This document shows, piece by piece, positions 44,620 through 53,531 of a stretch of DNA of 64,000 nucleotides (positions within the stretch are counted from its first letter, which is position 1; every line of letters begins with the position of its first letter). The DNA comes from Jannaschia donghaensis. Lineage in GTDB: Bacteria > Pseudomonadota > Alphaproteobacteria > Rhodobacterales > Rhodobacteraceae. The stretch lies in the NCBI RefSeq assembly GCF_001403795.1, contig NZ_CXSU01000012.1, positions 1,461,979 through 1,525,978 on the forward strand, given 5' to 3'. The position numbers and the translations under genes were made by a program. The notes under the pieces were generated by a model that did no database searches, was not told the DNA's origin, and saw only the letters and a program-made list of their open reading frames with translations.

Positions 44620-44756
44620 CTGGATTTGGTGAATAGCTTCAGATTATTTTTCCGACTGCTCTTTCGATACCTGTGGACAACCTCGGACGGCCTCGGCGCG
44701 CTTCTGTAGTGTGATGTCGGACACGACACCACGCGACAAACAGAAGGACGCGCACC

Positions 44757-45425
44757 ATGCCCATCACTCAGGAAGACGTCGACAGCGCCTGCGAACAGCT
44801 CACCGCCGGAGGGGAGCGGACGACCATCACCGCCGTCACCGGCCTCGTCGGCGGTGGATCCACCGGAACAATCCGCGGAATGATTAAAGTCTGGGAAACG
44901 GCGCATGCGGAGCGGACCGCTCTGCGGCAGATCCCCGTTCCAGACGCGATCGCTGACGACATGTCCATCAGCCTGGCCCGCCTCTGGCGCGATGCGATGG
45001 CGCATGCGACGGCAGGGCATGAGGCAATGCGCAGGGATCTCATTGCAAGCCGCGCCGACGCCGAGACAGTCGAAGTGGAGCTCCTCGGCCGGATCACGGT
45101 GCTGGAAGACGCCCTTGCCGCCAGGGAGCGCGAGACCGCCGCTCTCCTCGCACGGCAGGCGACCTTCGACAGCGACCGGACCGAGATGGCCGACCGGGTC
45201 ATCAGTGCCGAGACCGCCAAAGCGCGCGCCGAAGCCCGTGCCGAGACCAGCGCCGCAGAGGCCCATGCTACGAAGACGGAAGCAGCGGCCGCACTGACAC
45301 GCGAGGACAGGATGCGGGACGAGCGGGACGCCGCGCGGCGTGATGCCATCGCGCAAATCACGGCGATCGAGGAGCGGCTCAAAGCGGCGATGACGCGGCG
45401 GGATGCGGCAGGATGTGAGGCCTGA
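44757..45425 (+). CDS. KfrA-like DNA-binding protein
   Basis: 222 aa, ATG 44757. N-terminal KfrA-type HTH: ITQEDVDSACEQLTAGGERT, ITAVTGLVGGGSTGTI, then WETAHAE. The C-terminal ~130 residues are a long Ala/Glu/Arg-rich coiled coil (AETAKARAEARAETSAAEAH). KfrA proteins of broad-host-range plasmids bind their own promoters and assist partition. Here it marks the plasmid-like character of the island's right end. Confidence 0.85.
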   Translation: MPITQEDVDSACEQLTAGGERTTITAVTGLVGGGSTGTIRGMIKVWETAHAERTALRQIPVPDAIADDMSISLARLWRDAMAHATAGHEAMRRDLIASRADAETVEVELLGRITVLEDALAARERETAALLARQATFDSDRTEMADRVISAETAKARAEARAETSAAEAHATKTEAAAALTREDRMRDERDAARRDAIAQITAIEERLKAAMTRRDAAGCEA

Positions 45426-45729
45426 CGATATAATGTCCGAGACTCGCAGGGGTGGGAACGAAGGCACGACTGGCACGGGCCAGCCGATCTCTCTGCGCAA
45501 GCCCGGAGATCCGGAGTGCAATCGTGATGACGGCCTGAGTACCGCAGGCGGCATGCCCCCGGAGGGACCCGAGCCTGAATTATAGAACTGCCAAGCGTGC
45601 CTGCGGACTGCCGCCAATCTCTCATCGAGTGGACCTTGCCAGCGGACCGTCGGTCGACGTTGGCTGGCCGCGCGGCGGGCAGTGCAACGCGCCTGACCGC
45701 GTCCACAGTCAGCACCGATGGAGACAGCG
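45426..45729. other. Intergenic, convergent
   Basis: 304 bp between kfrA-like and relaxase genes, which converge. No gene or clear terminator recognised. Confidence 0.4.
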
Positions 45730-47040
45730 TCAGACGTCCGGCCCCAGCGACACGTCCCTCTCGAGTTCCTCCCCGTCCCGCCGCGCGTCCACCGTCAGGT
45801 CGTCGCGCAGAAGCCAACGCCTCAGCGCGACGGTAAGACGGTCAAGACGAGACAGCTTCGCTTCGATCTTGCGTTCTTGCACCAGGAAGCGCCGCGCGAG
45901 TTTCAAGAGCCTTTTCTTGAGGCGTTGCGGTGCAGCCTGAAGAGGCTTCGGGTCTGCCATTCGCAGACCACCATCGTCCCGAAGCTTCATGGAGCCGTCT
46001 TCCAGGCTGGAGACCACGGCATCCACCGCTTCGAAGCTGACCTCCGCCTCCGCCAACTTCGCTCGTGCACACCGCTCTTGGGCATCAAGCGCCCCGGCCC
46101 GAGTTTCGTTCGCCGCCCGATGCGCCGCGATCCTCGTCATCGCCTCTTCGAGTTTCGCGATGACATCGGCCTGCTCGGCTTCTTTCTTCGCCAGCCGCGC
46201 CTGATACACATCGAGCCGCTTCTCTTCCTTCGCGTTCAACTCGGCTTTCGCCCTGAGCTTCGCGAGATACTGGCGCGTCTTTGCGGCGGAAGCCTCCAAC
46301 TCTGCCTCGTCCTTCCGCAGCAGCTCCACCTCAGCCTTCCTGGTTTCGATCTCTGCGGGCAGATCCTGGTGCAGCTCCCGCACGCTTCGGTTCAACGTAT
46401 CGGCGTAGTCCGCCCCCGCATTGATCCGGGACCACTTCTTATGCCCGCGTTCGATCCCCGGGCAAAACCGCCCCATGATGTCCGCCGTCAGATCCTGAAG
46501 CTCGGACATGACCTTGAACGTCGCCACCTTGCTGATGGGCGTACCCGCATCGTCGTAGCCCCGCAGCTCGTAGTGCGCGTGGATCGTGGTCTCATCGAGA
46601 TGGACGACCAGACCCTCCAGCCTCGTCCCAAGCCGATCCGCCACGGCCGTCGCCAAGGCGAGGAACGCGGCGTCCTGCGTTTCCGCTTCCAACCGCTCGA
46701 ACATCGCGGCCGCCTCGTGCCCGAAGGTAATGATGCCTGCGGTCACGATCGCTGCGTTCGATTTCATCCTTCGCCGAGCACCCCCCTTGTCTCGAAGGCC
46801 CACGACCTCCCGCCGGATCTCGGCGATCGGCCGGGGAACGAACAGCTCTCGATTCCAGTGCGACCGCGCTTCGTCGACGTAGTTCGGCTGAGGTCCCTTC
46901 CGGGAGTCGTGACGACGCTGGCCATGAGCCTGGGACCGGGAGCGTGCCTTCAGACGGGTCGATGCCGCGCGTGGGTTCGCGTCTGCGGCGCCAGTTTTCG
47001 ATGGATGGGTTACGGCGGGGAGAGAGACATTCTTGTTCAT
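45730..47040 (-). CDS. MobV/Pre-type relaxase (plasmid mobilization protein)
   Basis: 436 aa from ATG 47040 (MNKNVSLPAVTHPSKTGAAD). The relaxase core holds the histidine triad motif VVHLDETTIHAHYELRGYDD (about residues 145-164; H-x-D-E...H-x-H), characteristic of Pre/Mob proteins, preceded by NRELFVPRPIAEIRREVVG. From about 225 onward it is a long coiled coil (ETRKAEVELLRKDEAELEAS and onward) ending in a basic tail. It nicks at oriT, most likely the hairpin region just upstream (47281-47315), for transfer by a helper system. It supports mobilizability of the island. Confidence 0.85.
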   Translation of the reverse strand: MNKNVSLPAVTHPSKTGAADANPRAASTRLKARSRSQAHGQRRHDSRKGPQPNYVDEARSHWNRELFVPRPIAEIRREVVGLRDKGGARRRMKSNAAIVTAGIITFGHEAAAMFERLEAETQDAAFLALATAVADRLGTRLEGLVVHLDETTIHAHYELRGYDDAGTPISKVATFKVMSELQDLTADIMGRFCPGIERGHKKWSRINAGADYADTLNRSVRELHQDLPAEIETRKAEVELLRKDEAELEASAAKTRQYLAKLRAKAELNAKEEKRLDVYQARLAKKEAEQADVIAKLEEAMTRIAAHRAANETRAGALDAQERCARAKLAEAEVSFEAVDAVVSSLEDGSMKLRDDGGLRMADPKPLQAAPQRLKKRLLKLARRFLVQERKIEAKLSRLDRLTVALRRWLLRDDLTVDARRDGEELERDVSLGPDV

Positions 47041-47561
47041 GCCCAGATGATCGGGCGGGTCAGTGAAAGTTCGCACTGATGATTAAGGGCGCCCCGGTCG
47101 TTGTTGTGGATATCCCCGTTTTCCCGGCGGCGTGGTGGAGCGGCGCAACGCTCCCGGACCGAAGATCCTCCCGAGGCCACCCGCCTGCATTGAAGATGCG
47201 GCGGCGGAACAGCTCTTCCCCTTCGGTCCGTTAAGAAGAGCGAACCCCGGTCGAACTAAGCGCTGCGCCTGAACCTACTAGACATAAGCAAATCTCTGCG
47301 AGATTTCCTTATGTCTCTCCGGTGAAGGGGACTGCTGCGCTCCCCTTTCAAAACCCCAAGCTGAAGGGACCCAGCCCCTTTTAAAACCCTCGGGAGGATC
47401 GCGCCGCTTCGCGATGCAAGCCCCTGCCCCGACCAGCAGCCTGCTGGACCCGTTCGCCTCCGGCCTACATTTTCGACTACCGTCCCGATTTCGTTTCTCC
47501 CCGTAGTGAAATAGCCAGTCAGTAATCATTTCGACATGGGCGTGTTCTTTGATCTGACAGG
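47041..47561. other. Intergenic region between relaxase and integrase, candidate oriT region
   Basis: 521 bp with no gene; the frame at 47278-47529 is a typical non-coding open frame. It contains the long inverted repeat at 47281-47315 and C/G-rich blocks of the kind found around mobilization origins (GGGACCCAGCCCCTTTTAAA near 47367). Confidence 0.5.
47281..47315. promoter_or_regulatory. Candidate oriT hairpin
   Basis: A 35-nt inverted repeat: GACATAAG-C-AAATCTC, loop TGC, then GAGATTT-C-CTTATGTC. All positions pair except a central C/C mismatch, and one more A-T pair extends it outward. It lies upstream of the MobV relaxase, where such enzymes usually have oriT. A terminator is an alternative, but there is no U-tract. 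Confidence 0.55.
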
Positions 47562-49562
47562 TTAGAACCAGTCGGGAAGACTGTTTACGACTTCAGTCAG
47601 CTTGGCGAGGTCGACCTTCTTCGTGTATCGGCCATCTGTTTCTCCGTGTGGGGTATGACCAACTAGGGTAGTGACGAACAATTTCGGAATATTTGGATCA
47701 TGACGAAGCCGGGTGACTACGGTGTGCCGGAAGGAATGGAACGTCTTTCGCCGCCCGCCGTCCCCGAGCACGCAGTTTTTGGACTCGGTCCACTTCTTGT
47801 ATAGGTTTCCGCCGAAGGTCTCGTTTACCGATTTCGGCGCGAGTTCTGGAAAGAGGTCCACCTCTCCCTCAATCCGCAGCCGCGCGACGTATTCTAGAAG
47901 CCCGAGATCGATAAGCCTGCGATGAAGCGGGATGTCTCTTTCTGCCGCTGGATTCTTGAGGCGTCGGTTGCCGTTGGGTTGAAGACGAAGGAAAGGGATC
48001 GGCCCACTATCGTTGACCTCGGCCAGCTTCATGCCCATCAGCTCCTCGCGACGTGCCCCGCTGTACGCGGCGAGAAGCGGCCCCCAGTAAAGGCCATCCT
48101 GAATGATTTCGCATCCTGGCAGATTACGACGACCGGCACTTTGGCATCCTTTCCAGACCGTGTGCCGAGACAACGCGGCAAGGTCCTCCTCCGTGAACGG
48201 TTCCCGAACGGAACGTGCATCTCGTCGATCGGTCGCCCTCAGATCGCTCAGATAGAGATCTTCGGCCGGACGCATTCCTCGACCTCGCGCATATTTCAAC
48301 AGCTTCTGAAGATGGCCGATGTTCCGATTGATCGTGTTCGCGGCAAGACCCACTTCGTCGTCCGGCAAATCCTCTCCACGTTCGATCAGTTCGCTGATCG
48401 AACGATCGCGATCAGCCTTGCTCCGACCATAGACCTTCGGGAGACACGCCAGCGTATCGACGTAATGGCCGCAGTCGGCCTGTGTCAGATCGCACATCGG
48501 CTTGTCCCCTGTGATCTCGATGAACTGAGCGAGAACTTGTCGGGTCTGACGACGATCCTTGGCGACGGACTTCTCGGCCGCGTCCGTCGTCGCAGGAGGA
48601 AATAACTTGCCGATCATGGCGTCGGCAATCTGGCTGAGAAATTCGCGGTCATCCCTTGCTTCAGGCACTGCTCTGATAACGGTTTTTGAACTGTTTACTT
48701 CGCATGGCTGCGGACCCGGGATTGCTCTTGAACCTTCCGACCAAGCACCGCCACCAGGGGTATCGGCATCCGACATGGGTGCGACCGAAGCACGTGCACC
48801 GTTCGGTGATGTCAATGAAAGGGAACTTGCCGTCCCGCCGAGGCCAGTTGCCCGCCCTATGTTACCCTCTCGAATTCCGACACCGGGACTGATCATTGGA
48901 CCCGTAGCCCGAACACGATCCATCGTGCTTAAAGCTTCAGCCTGGCCGGACAGATGAAGGCATTGAAGCAATCTTGTTTCGCGATCATCGGATGGATGAC
49001 GACCGATAGTTTGCAAGGTCGCGCGCTCAACTTCAGCCCTCTGCTTCGGACATGCGATCCAATCCACCAATCGCCCAAGCTCTTGTCCTACAGCTGCGAT
49101 CTCTTCCGGGTCGTAGCCTTCTTCCCATAGCCGTCTTTCATCATGAGCGAGAAGGATTGCCGCCGTCCCGCGAGCCGAAACAATTTCCATCGCAGCTCGA
49201 CGGACACGCTCCGAAGACGCACGGGCGATCCAATCACTCGGAGACTGATCCAGTGGTTCCGCATACCTCTCCGCACGGATACGCGAAATCTCGGCCGTCA
49301 CGATCGCGGCGAGGAAGCGCTGGGCTTCGGTATGGGAAAGGTGTCCGTTCATTACCTGAGCAAGATACACCTCGGACCTCCATGTGAGGAGAGAGGCGAG
49401 CCCAAGACATGTGGATAGCTCCCGTGTCCGCAAACTAACTTGCAGAAATTTATTACTTTTTTCTGCCCGCTTGCGGCACGCGCCGCCGCCAGACGTAGAC
49501 TGCTCCGCGCCGTTGAACATATGTCGGTAGCCGCATCTGACGTTCTCCCATGGGGAGGTCAT
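47562..49562 (-). CDS. Tyrosine site-specific integrase of the island
   Basis: 666 aa from ATG 49562. The long N-terminal region includes SLRTRELSTCLGLASLLTWR, as in integrases with a DUF6538-like N-terminus, and a Pro/Gly-rich linker near residue 270. Core-binding domain about 310-470. Catalytic residues: Arg in AYSGARREELMGM (about 500), His-x-x-Arg in FHSFRHTVVTR (about 615), VGH in TTLVGHTPHGE and Tyr in DGRYTKKVD (about 647). It lies 130 bp from the tRNA-Gln att site, the usual layout for integrases using a tRNA 3' end. Confidence 0.9.
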   Translation of the reverse strand: MTSPWENVRCGYRHMFNGAEQSTSGGGACRKRAEKSNKFLQVSLRTRELSTCLGLASLLTWRSEVYLAQVMNGHLSHTEAQRFLAAIVTAEISRIRAERYAEPLDQSPSDWIARASSERVRRAAMEIVSARGTAAILLAHDERRLWEEGYDPEEIAAVGQELGRLVDWIACPKQRAEVERATLQTIGRHPSDDRETRLLQCLHLSGQAEALSTMDRVRATGPMISPGVGIREGNIGRATGLGGTASSLSLTSPNGARASVAPMSDADTPGGGAWSEGSRAIPGPQPCEVNSSKTVIRAVPEARDDREFLSQIADAMIGKLFPPATTDAAEKSVAKDRRQTRQVLAQFIEITGDKPMCDLTQADCGHYVDTLACLPKVYGRSKADRDRSISELIERGEDLPDDEVGLAANTINRNIGHLQKLLKYARGRGMRPAEDLYLSDLRATDRRDARSVREPFTEEDLAALSRHTVWKGCQSAGRRNLPGCEIIQDGLYWGPLLAAYSGARREELMGMKLAEVNDSGPIPFLRLQPNGNRRLKNPAAERDIPLHRRLIDLGLLEYVARLRIEGEVDLFPELAPKSVNETFGGNLYKKWTESKNCVLGDGGRRKTFHSFRHTVVTRLRHDPNIPKLFVTTLVGHTPHGETDGRYTKKVDLAKLTEVVNSLPDWF

Positions 49563-49690
49563 CGAAGACGTAAGATGCGCAGGATCGGTCGGCTGTATCG
49601 CACCCGTGTCTCACACCCATGAATCGCAGTGCGGTGTTCTGGGACCGACAGCGGCCGTTTTTCCGATTATTATCAGAGACCTAAAGAGAG

Positions 49691-49717
49691 ATTGGCTGGG
49701 ATGGTAGGATTCGAACC
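49691..49717. repeat. Island right attachment site (within tRNA-Gln)
   Basis: 27 bp identical to 11158-11184: from 2 nt past the CCA end through the acceptor strand into the T-loop. The tRNA is kept intact on this side because the island's att sequence matches it exactly. Confidence 0.9.
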
Positions 49718-49767
49718 TACGACCTGCGGTACCAAAAACCGATGCGCTACCACTGCGCCACATCCCA
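49693..49767 (-). tRNA. tRNA-Gln (TTG)
   Basis: 75 nt including encoded CCA on the minus strand. Acceptor TGGGATG/CATCCCA (U1-A72 as usual for tRNA-Gln), D-arm GCGC/GCGC, anticodon loop TTTTGGT (anticodon TTG) within CGGT...ACCG, T-arm GTAGG-TTCGAAT-CCTAC. The outermost anticodon-stem pair is a T-C mismatch, which is slightly unusual. Its 3' end is the integration site of the island. Confidence 0.85.
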
Positions 49768-49839
49768 ACCGTGGGGCCGAAATAGTGGACCACGGATCGG
49801 GCCGCAAGGGAAAAATCCGCCCCTTGCAGGCCCGGTTGG

Positions 49840-51975
49840 TCAGGTCCGCGCGGTGCGGATCAACGTCAGGATGTCGACCGCCGCGGCGGGAATGTTCGTC
49901 CCCGGTCCAAAGATCGCAGCGACACCGGCATCCATCAGAAAATTGTAATCCTGTTGCGGGATGACGCCCCCGCAGATCACGATAATCTCCCCTGCCCCGG
50001 CGGCGTTCAGCGCCTCGATCAGCTTGGGCGCAAGCGTCTTGTGCCCTGCCGCCTGACTGCTGATCCCGATGACGTGCACATCGTTATCAATGGCATCCTG
50101 CGCGGCCTCTTCGGGCGTCTGGAACAGGGGGCCGACATCCACGTCGAATCCGATATCGGCAAAGGCTGTGGCGATAACCTTGGCCCCGCGATCATGTCCG
50201 TCCTGCCCCATCTTCACCACCAGCATCCGGGGGCGTCGACCTTCGATCTCGGCGAAATTTTCCACGTCCTTCTGGATCGCGGCGAAATCCGTGTCGCCTT
50301 CGTACGCTGCCCCGTAGACCCCGGCGAGGGTCTTCACCTCCGCCCGGTGACGTCCGAAGACGTTTTCCATCGCGGTGCTGATTTCACCGACGCTCGCCCG
50401 GTGGCGCGCCGCCTCGACCGCCGCCGCCAGAAGGTTGCCGCCGTCACGCGCGCGCCGCTCAACTTCGGCCAGTGCCGCATCACAGGCCGCCGGATCGCGC
50501 TCATCACGCATCCGCTTGAGACGTGCGACCTGGCTTTCGCGCACCGCGTCGTTGTCGATGCTCAGGATGTCGATCGGGTCTTCCTTGTCCTTGCGGTACT
50601 TGTTGACGCCGACGATCACCTCTTCGCCCTTGTCGATCATGGCCTGTCGGGTCGCCGCCGATTCCTCGATCCGCAGCTTGGGCATGCCCGAAGCCACGGC
50701 CTTGGTCATACCACCCATTTCCTCGACTTCCTCGATCAGGTTCCACGCCGCTTCCGCCATGTCGTGGGTCAACTTTTCGACATAGTAGGACCCGGCCAGC
50801 GGATCGACGACATTGGTGACGCCGGTTTCTTCCTGCAAGATCAACTGGGTGTTGCGTGCGATGCGGGCCGAATGGTCGGTGGGCAGGCCAATCGCCTCGT
50901 CCAGCGAATTGGTATGCAATGACTGCGTCCCACCCAGAACCGCGCTCATCGCCTCATAGGCGGTGCGCACGACATTGTTGTACGGGTCTTGCTCCGCCAG
51001 GCTGACGCCGCTGGTCTGGCAATGGGTCCGCAACATCGACGACTTGGCACTCTTCGGCTCGAACTCCGCCATGATCCGCGACCAGAGCAGGCGCGCGGCC
51101 CGAAGTTTCGCGGCCTCCATGAAGAAGTTCATGCCGATGCAGAAGAAAAAGCTCAGGCGCGGGGCGAACCGGTCGACATCCATACCGCGCGCGATGGCCG
51201 TCCGCACGTATTCACGGCCGTCGGCCAAGGTGAAGGCCAGCTCCTGCACCAGGTTCGCGCCCGCTTCCTGCATGTGATAGCCGGAGATGGAGATGGAATT
51301 GAATTTCGGCATCTCGTCGGCGGTGTATTCGATGATGTCCGCGATGATCCGCATCGAGGGTTCGGGCGGATAGACGTAGGTGTTGCGGACCATGAACTCC
51401 TTAAGGATGTCGTTCTGGATCGTGCCCGACAGGGCCGCACGATCGACGCCCTGCTCTTCCCCCGCGACGATGAAACTCGCCAGGATCGGGATGACCGCGC
51501 CGTTCATCGTCATGCTGACCGACACCTTGTCCAGCGGGATGCCGTCGAACAGGATCTTCATGTCCTCGACCGAGTCGATGGCGACGCCGGCCTTGCCCAC
51601 ATCACCGACCACGCGGGGGTGATCGCTATCGTAACCGCGGTGCGTCGCCAGATCGAAAGCGACGGACACGCCCTGCTGACCACCCGCAAGCGCGCGCTTG
51701 TAGAACGCGTTGCTTTCCTCGGCGGTGGAAAACCCCGCGTATTGCCGGATCGTCCATGGGCGACCGGCGTACATCGTGGCTTTCACCCCGCGGGTATACG
51801 GCGCTTCGCCGGGCATCGTCCCCGTGTGTGTCACATCCGACAGGTCGGACGGACCATAGACGGGGGTGACGTCGATGCCTTCCAGCGTCTTCCAGGTCAG
51901 ATCGTCGACGGACCGGCCCCGAAGCTCCGCTTCAGCCAGTTGCGCCCATCGCTTCTTGTCGTCGGTCTCGGCCAT
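49840..51975 (-). CDS. scpA: Methylmalonyl-CoA mutase
   Basis: 711 aa, full length for the large (catalytic) mutase. The N-terminal TIM barrel binds the substrate ([20 protein letters not shown], about residue 67). The C-terminal cobalamin domain has [10 protein letters not shown] (about residue 589; Asp-x-His-x-x-Gly with the cobalt-ligating His) and the conserved GG of [10 protein letters not shown]. It converts (R)-methylmalonyl-CoA to succinyl-CoA with adenosylcobalamin. The start overlaps the upstream sulfotransferase-like gene by 44 bp. Last step of propionyl-CoA assimilation with pccA and pccB. Confidence 0.97.
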   Translation of the reverse strand: MAETDDKKRWAQLAEAELRGRSVDDLTWKTLEGIDVTPVYGPSDLSDVTHTGTMPGEAPYTRGVKATMYAGRPWTIRQYAGFSTAEESNAFYKRALAGGQQGVSVAFDLATHRGYDSDHPRVVGDVGKAGVAIDSVEDMKILFDGIPLDKVSVSMTMNGAVIPILASFIVAGEEQGVDRAALSGTIQNDILKEFMVRNTYVYPPEPSMRIIADIIEYTADEMPKFNSISISGYHMQEAGANLVQELAFTLADGREYVRTAIARGMDVDRFAPRLSFFFCIGMNFFMEAAKLRAARLLWSRIMAEFEPKSAKSSMLRTHCQTSGVSLAEQDPYNNVVRTAYEAMSAVLGGTQSLHTNSLDEAIGLPTDHSARIARNTQLILQEETGVTNVVDPLAGSYYVEKLTHDMAEAAWNLIEEVEEMGGMTKAVASGMPKLRIEESAATRQAMIDKGEEVIVGVNKYRKDKEDPIDILSIDNDAVRESQVARLKRMRDERDPAACDAALAEVERRARDGGNLLAAAVEAARHRASVGEISTAMENVFGRHRAEVKTLAGVYGAAYEGDTDFAAIQKDVENFAEIEGRRPRMLVVKMGQDGHDRGAKVIATAFADIGFDVDVGPLFQTPEEAAQDAIDNDVHVIGISSQAAGHKTLAPKLIEALNAAGAGEIIVICGGVIPQQDYNFLMDAGVAAIFGPGTNIPAAAVDILTLIRTART

Positions 51976-52885
51976 ATCTCGGTCTCCTGTCGCGGAACGG
52001 CCCCTCTGCGGGGGATGTCGTTGCGGGGGTCTCCATTTCGATCAGGCCGTCCGCGCCATCGCGCAGCCAGGCAAGATCGTCGTCATATCGGCCGCGAAGC
52101 GACGCACGCTCATCCGGCGAGAACGGCGCGTAATGACCCGCCACATCGGGCAACCGCGTCACACACCCTTCGTCCAGCAGGCGCGCCTGCAGCGTAGCAC
52201 AATCGGGCGATGCGTTGAGCCGAGCCACGTTGCGAACCTGCGGCACTTCGCCCGTCAGGCGGTGTACCGCGGCGTCGGCGCGTGTGGCCATATCCTCGTG
52301 CGTCCAAACCGTCAGCCGGGCGTGCGGCAGGGCCGCCGCGACATCGGTGACGACCGCGCGCCAACTGCGCCGGGTCCGCAGCACGGCATCCAGCGTGGCA
52401 CGATCGGGCGCCGCGAAGCCGCGCGTCATCAAACAGGCGAAGGCGCTGGTCCACCAGGCGTCGGGACTGCGGATCGAAAGCACGACATGATCGATACCAG
52501 GAATGGCGGCGGCCACCCGATCCAATCGCGTGGTGACCGTCGGGTAAAGTCTGCACAAAAGCAGGTTTTCCCGAAGCCCGCCCAGCAGATTTTCGTCGCT
52601 GAGCACGATGCGATGCGTACCTACCGTGGCCAATTGCGCGCGAAGCATCGCGATGCGGCCCGCTGCGCGGTGCGCGCGCACATTACGTCGCGCGTCGATG
52701 CGGCCCGGGTCGCCCCCGATTCCACCCAACATCCCGCCCCGCGTGCGATCCGGCCCCCACGTCGCGATACCCCGCGCGGCAAGATATTCATCGTTCCGGC
52801 GTAACAAATGCTGGACGGCAGTCGTCCCGGTTCGGTGCGCGCCCAGGTGCAGCGTAACGGGGGGAGTGGCAGTCAAATGTGGCAT
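51932..52885 (-). CDS. Sulfotransferase-like P-loop protein
   Basis: 317 aa from ATG 52885 ([20 protein letters not shown]). N-terminal PAPS-type P-loop [14 protein letters not shown], then [10 protein letters not shown] and [20 protein letters not shown], a sulfotransferase-type 3'-phosphate loop (R-S/x-P). The remainder is less conserved. The coding end overlaps methylmalonyl-CoA mutase by 44 bp, so the two are co-expressed although no metabolic link is known. Substrate unknown; a catalytic role is not certain. Confidence 0.75.
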   Translation of the reverse strand: MPHLTATPPVTLHLGAHRTGTTAVQHLLRRNDEYLAARGIATWGPDRTRGGMLGGIGGDPGRIDARRNVRAHRAAGRIAMLRAQLATVGTHRIVLSDENLLGGLRENLLLCRLYPTVTTRLDRVAAAIPGIDHVVLSIRSPDAWWTSAFACLMTRGFAAPDRATLDAVLRTRRSWRAVVTDVAAALPHARLTVWTHEDMATRADAAVHRLTGEVPQVRNVARLNASPDCATLQARLLDEGCVTRLPDVAGHYAPFSPDERASLRGRYDDDLAWLRDGADGLIEMETPATTSPAEGPFRDRRPRYGRDRRQEAMGATG

Positions 52886-53041
52886 GTCGGATCCCTTCAT
52901 GAACCCCGCCGTCCTACACTCAAAGCCCCTGACACTTGGTTAAATGCGACATTCACGCCAAATTCGCGGCAATGCGACATGCGGTCCTTCGTCAATGGCC
53001 GAACCCCGCCTATATAGGGTGAAACAATTCGGACGGTGAAC

Positions 53042-53500
53042 ATGCGCCCAACCCTGACCGCGACTTTTGCAGCCCTGACCCTGGCCTGGCCGGCATTCGG
53101 TGCCGATGCGCCAACCCTTGCGGACCAATGGCGCGCCGACCCCGGACAAGTCTTCGACGCCGCCGAGATCGATATCGACGAGTTGCAGTGGATCGCCCGG
53201 CCCGTCGTCGTCTTCGCCAATTCGCCCCGCGACCCGTCGTTCGAGGACCAGATGGTAGAGCTTCTGCGCGACCTGCCGGAACTCATCGCCCGCGACGTGA
53301 TCATCATCACCGACACCGACCCGGCCAATCCATCGGCCCTGCGCACCAAACTGCGCCCGCGCGCGTTCATGCTGGTGCTGATGGGCAAGGACGGCGAAGT
53401 GAAGCTGCGCAAACCCCTGCCCTGGACCGTGCGGGAATTGTCGCGGTCCATCGACAAGATGCCCATGCGCCAGCGGGAGATCGGCCGCGACCGGCAGTAA
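53042..53500 (+). CDS. DUF4174 domain exported protein
   Basis: 152 aa from ATG 53042 (MRPTLTATFAALTLAWPAFG signal peptide); a GTG two codons upstream is possible. The mature part has ARPVVVFANSPRDPSFEDQM and RPRAFMLVLMGKDGEVKLRK, the thioredoxin-like strand order of DUF4174, without a CxxC active site. Periplasmic. It converges with pccA (31-bp gap) and diverges from the sulfotransferase gene. Confidence 0.8.
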   Translation: MRPTLTATFAALTLAWPAFGADAPTLADQWRADPGQVFDAAEIDIDELQWIARPVVVFANSPRDPSFEDQMVELLRDLPELIARDVIIITDTDPANPSALRTKLRPRAFMLVLMGKDGEVKLRKPLPWTVRELSRSIDKMPMRQREIGRDRQ

Positions 53501-53531
53501 ACTCCGGTCGGCGATATTGGCGTCGCAGGTC

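Larger units (their letters stand above)
11158..49717. mobile_element. Integrative mobilizable element (genomic island) inserted in tRNA-Gln
   Basis: A 27-bp perfect direct repeat lies at 11158-11184 and 49691-49717. The right copy is the 3' part of an intact tRNA-Gln gene; the left copy is only that fragment. A 666-aa tyrosine integrase (47562-49562) lies next to the tRNA, followed inward by a MobV-type relaxase, an oriT-like hairpin, a KfrA-like protein and other plasmid-type genes. The interior, especially 28-41 kb, is AT-richer than the flanks and dominated by orphan, nuclease and helicase genes, whereas both flanks are ordinary chromosome. No type IV secretion genes are visible, so it would need a helper to transfer. 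A second, small recombinase at 33520 suggests the cargo is composite. Confidence 0.85.

Noticed and set aside
45718..47079. Plus-strand frame of 453 codons opposite the relaxase
   Set aside because: The minus strand has the relaxase His motif and a coiled coil; the plus frame is its complement.
47278..47529. 83-codon minus frame between integrase and relaxase
   Set aside because: It runs through the oriT-like hairpin and G-rich non-coding blocks; no start context.
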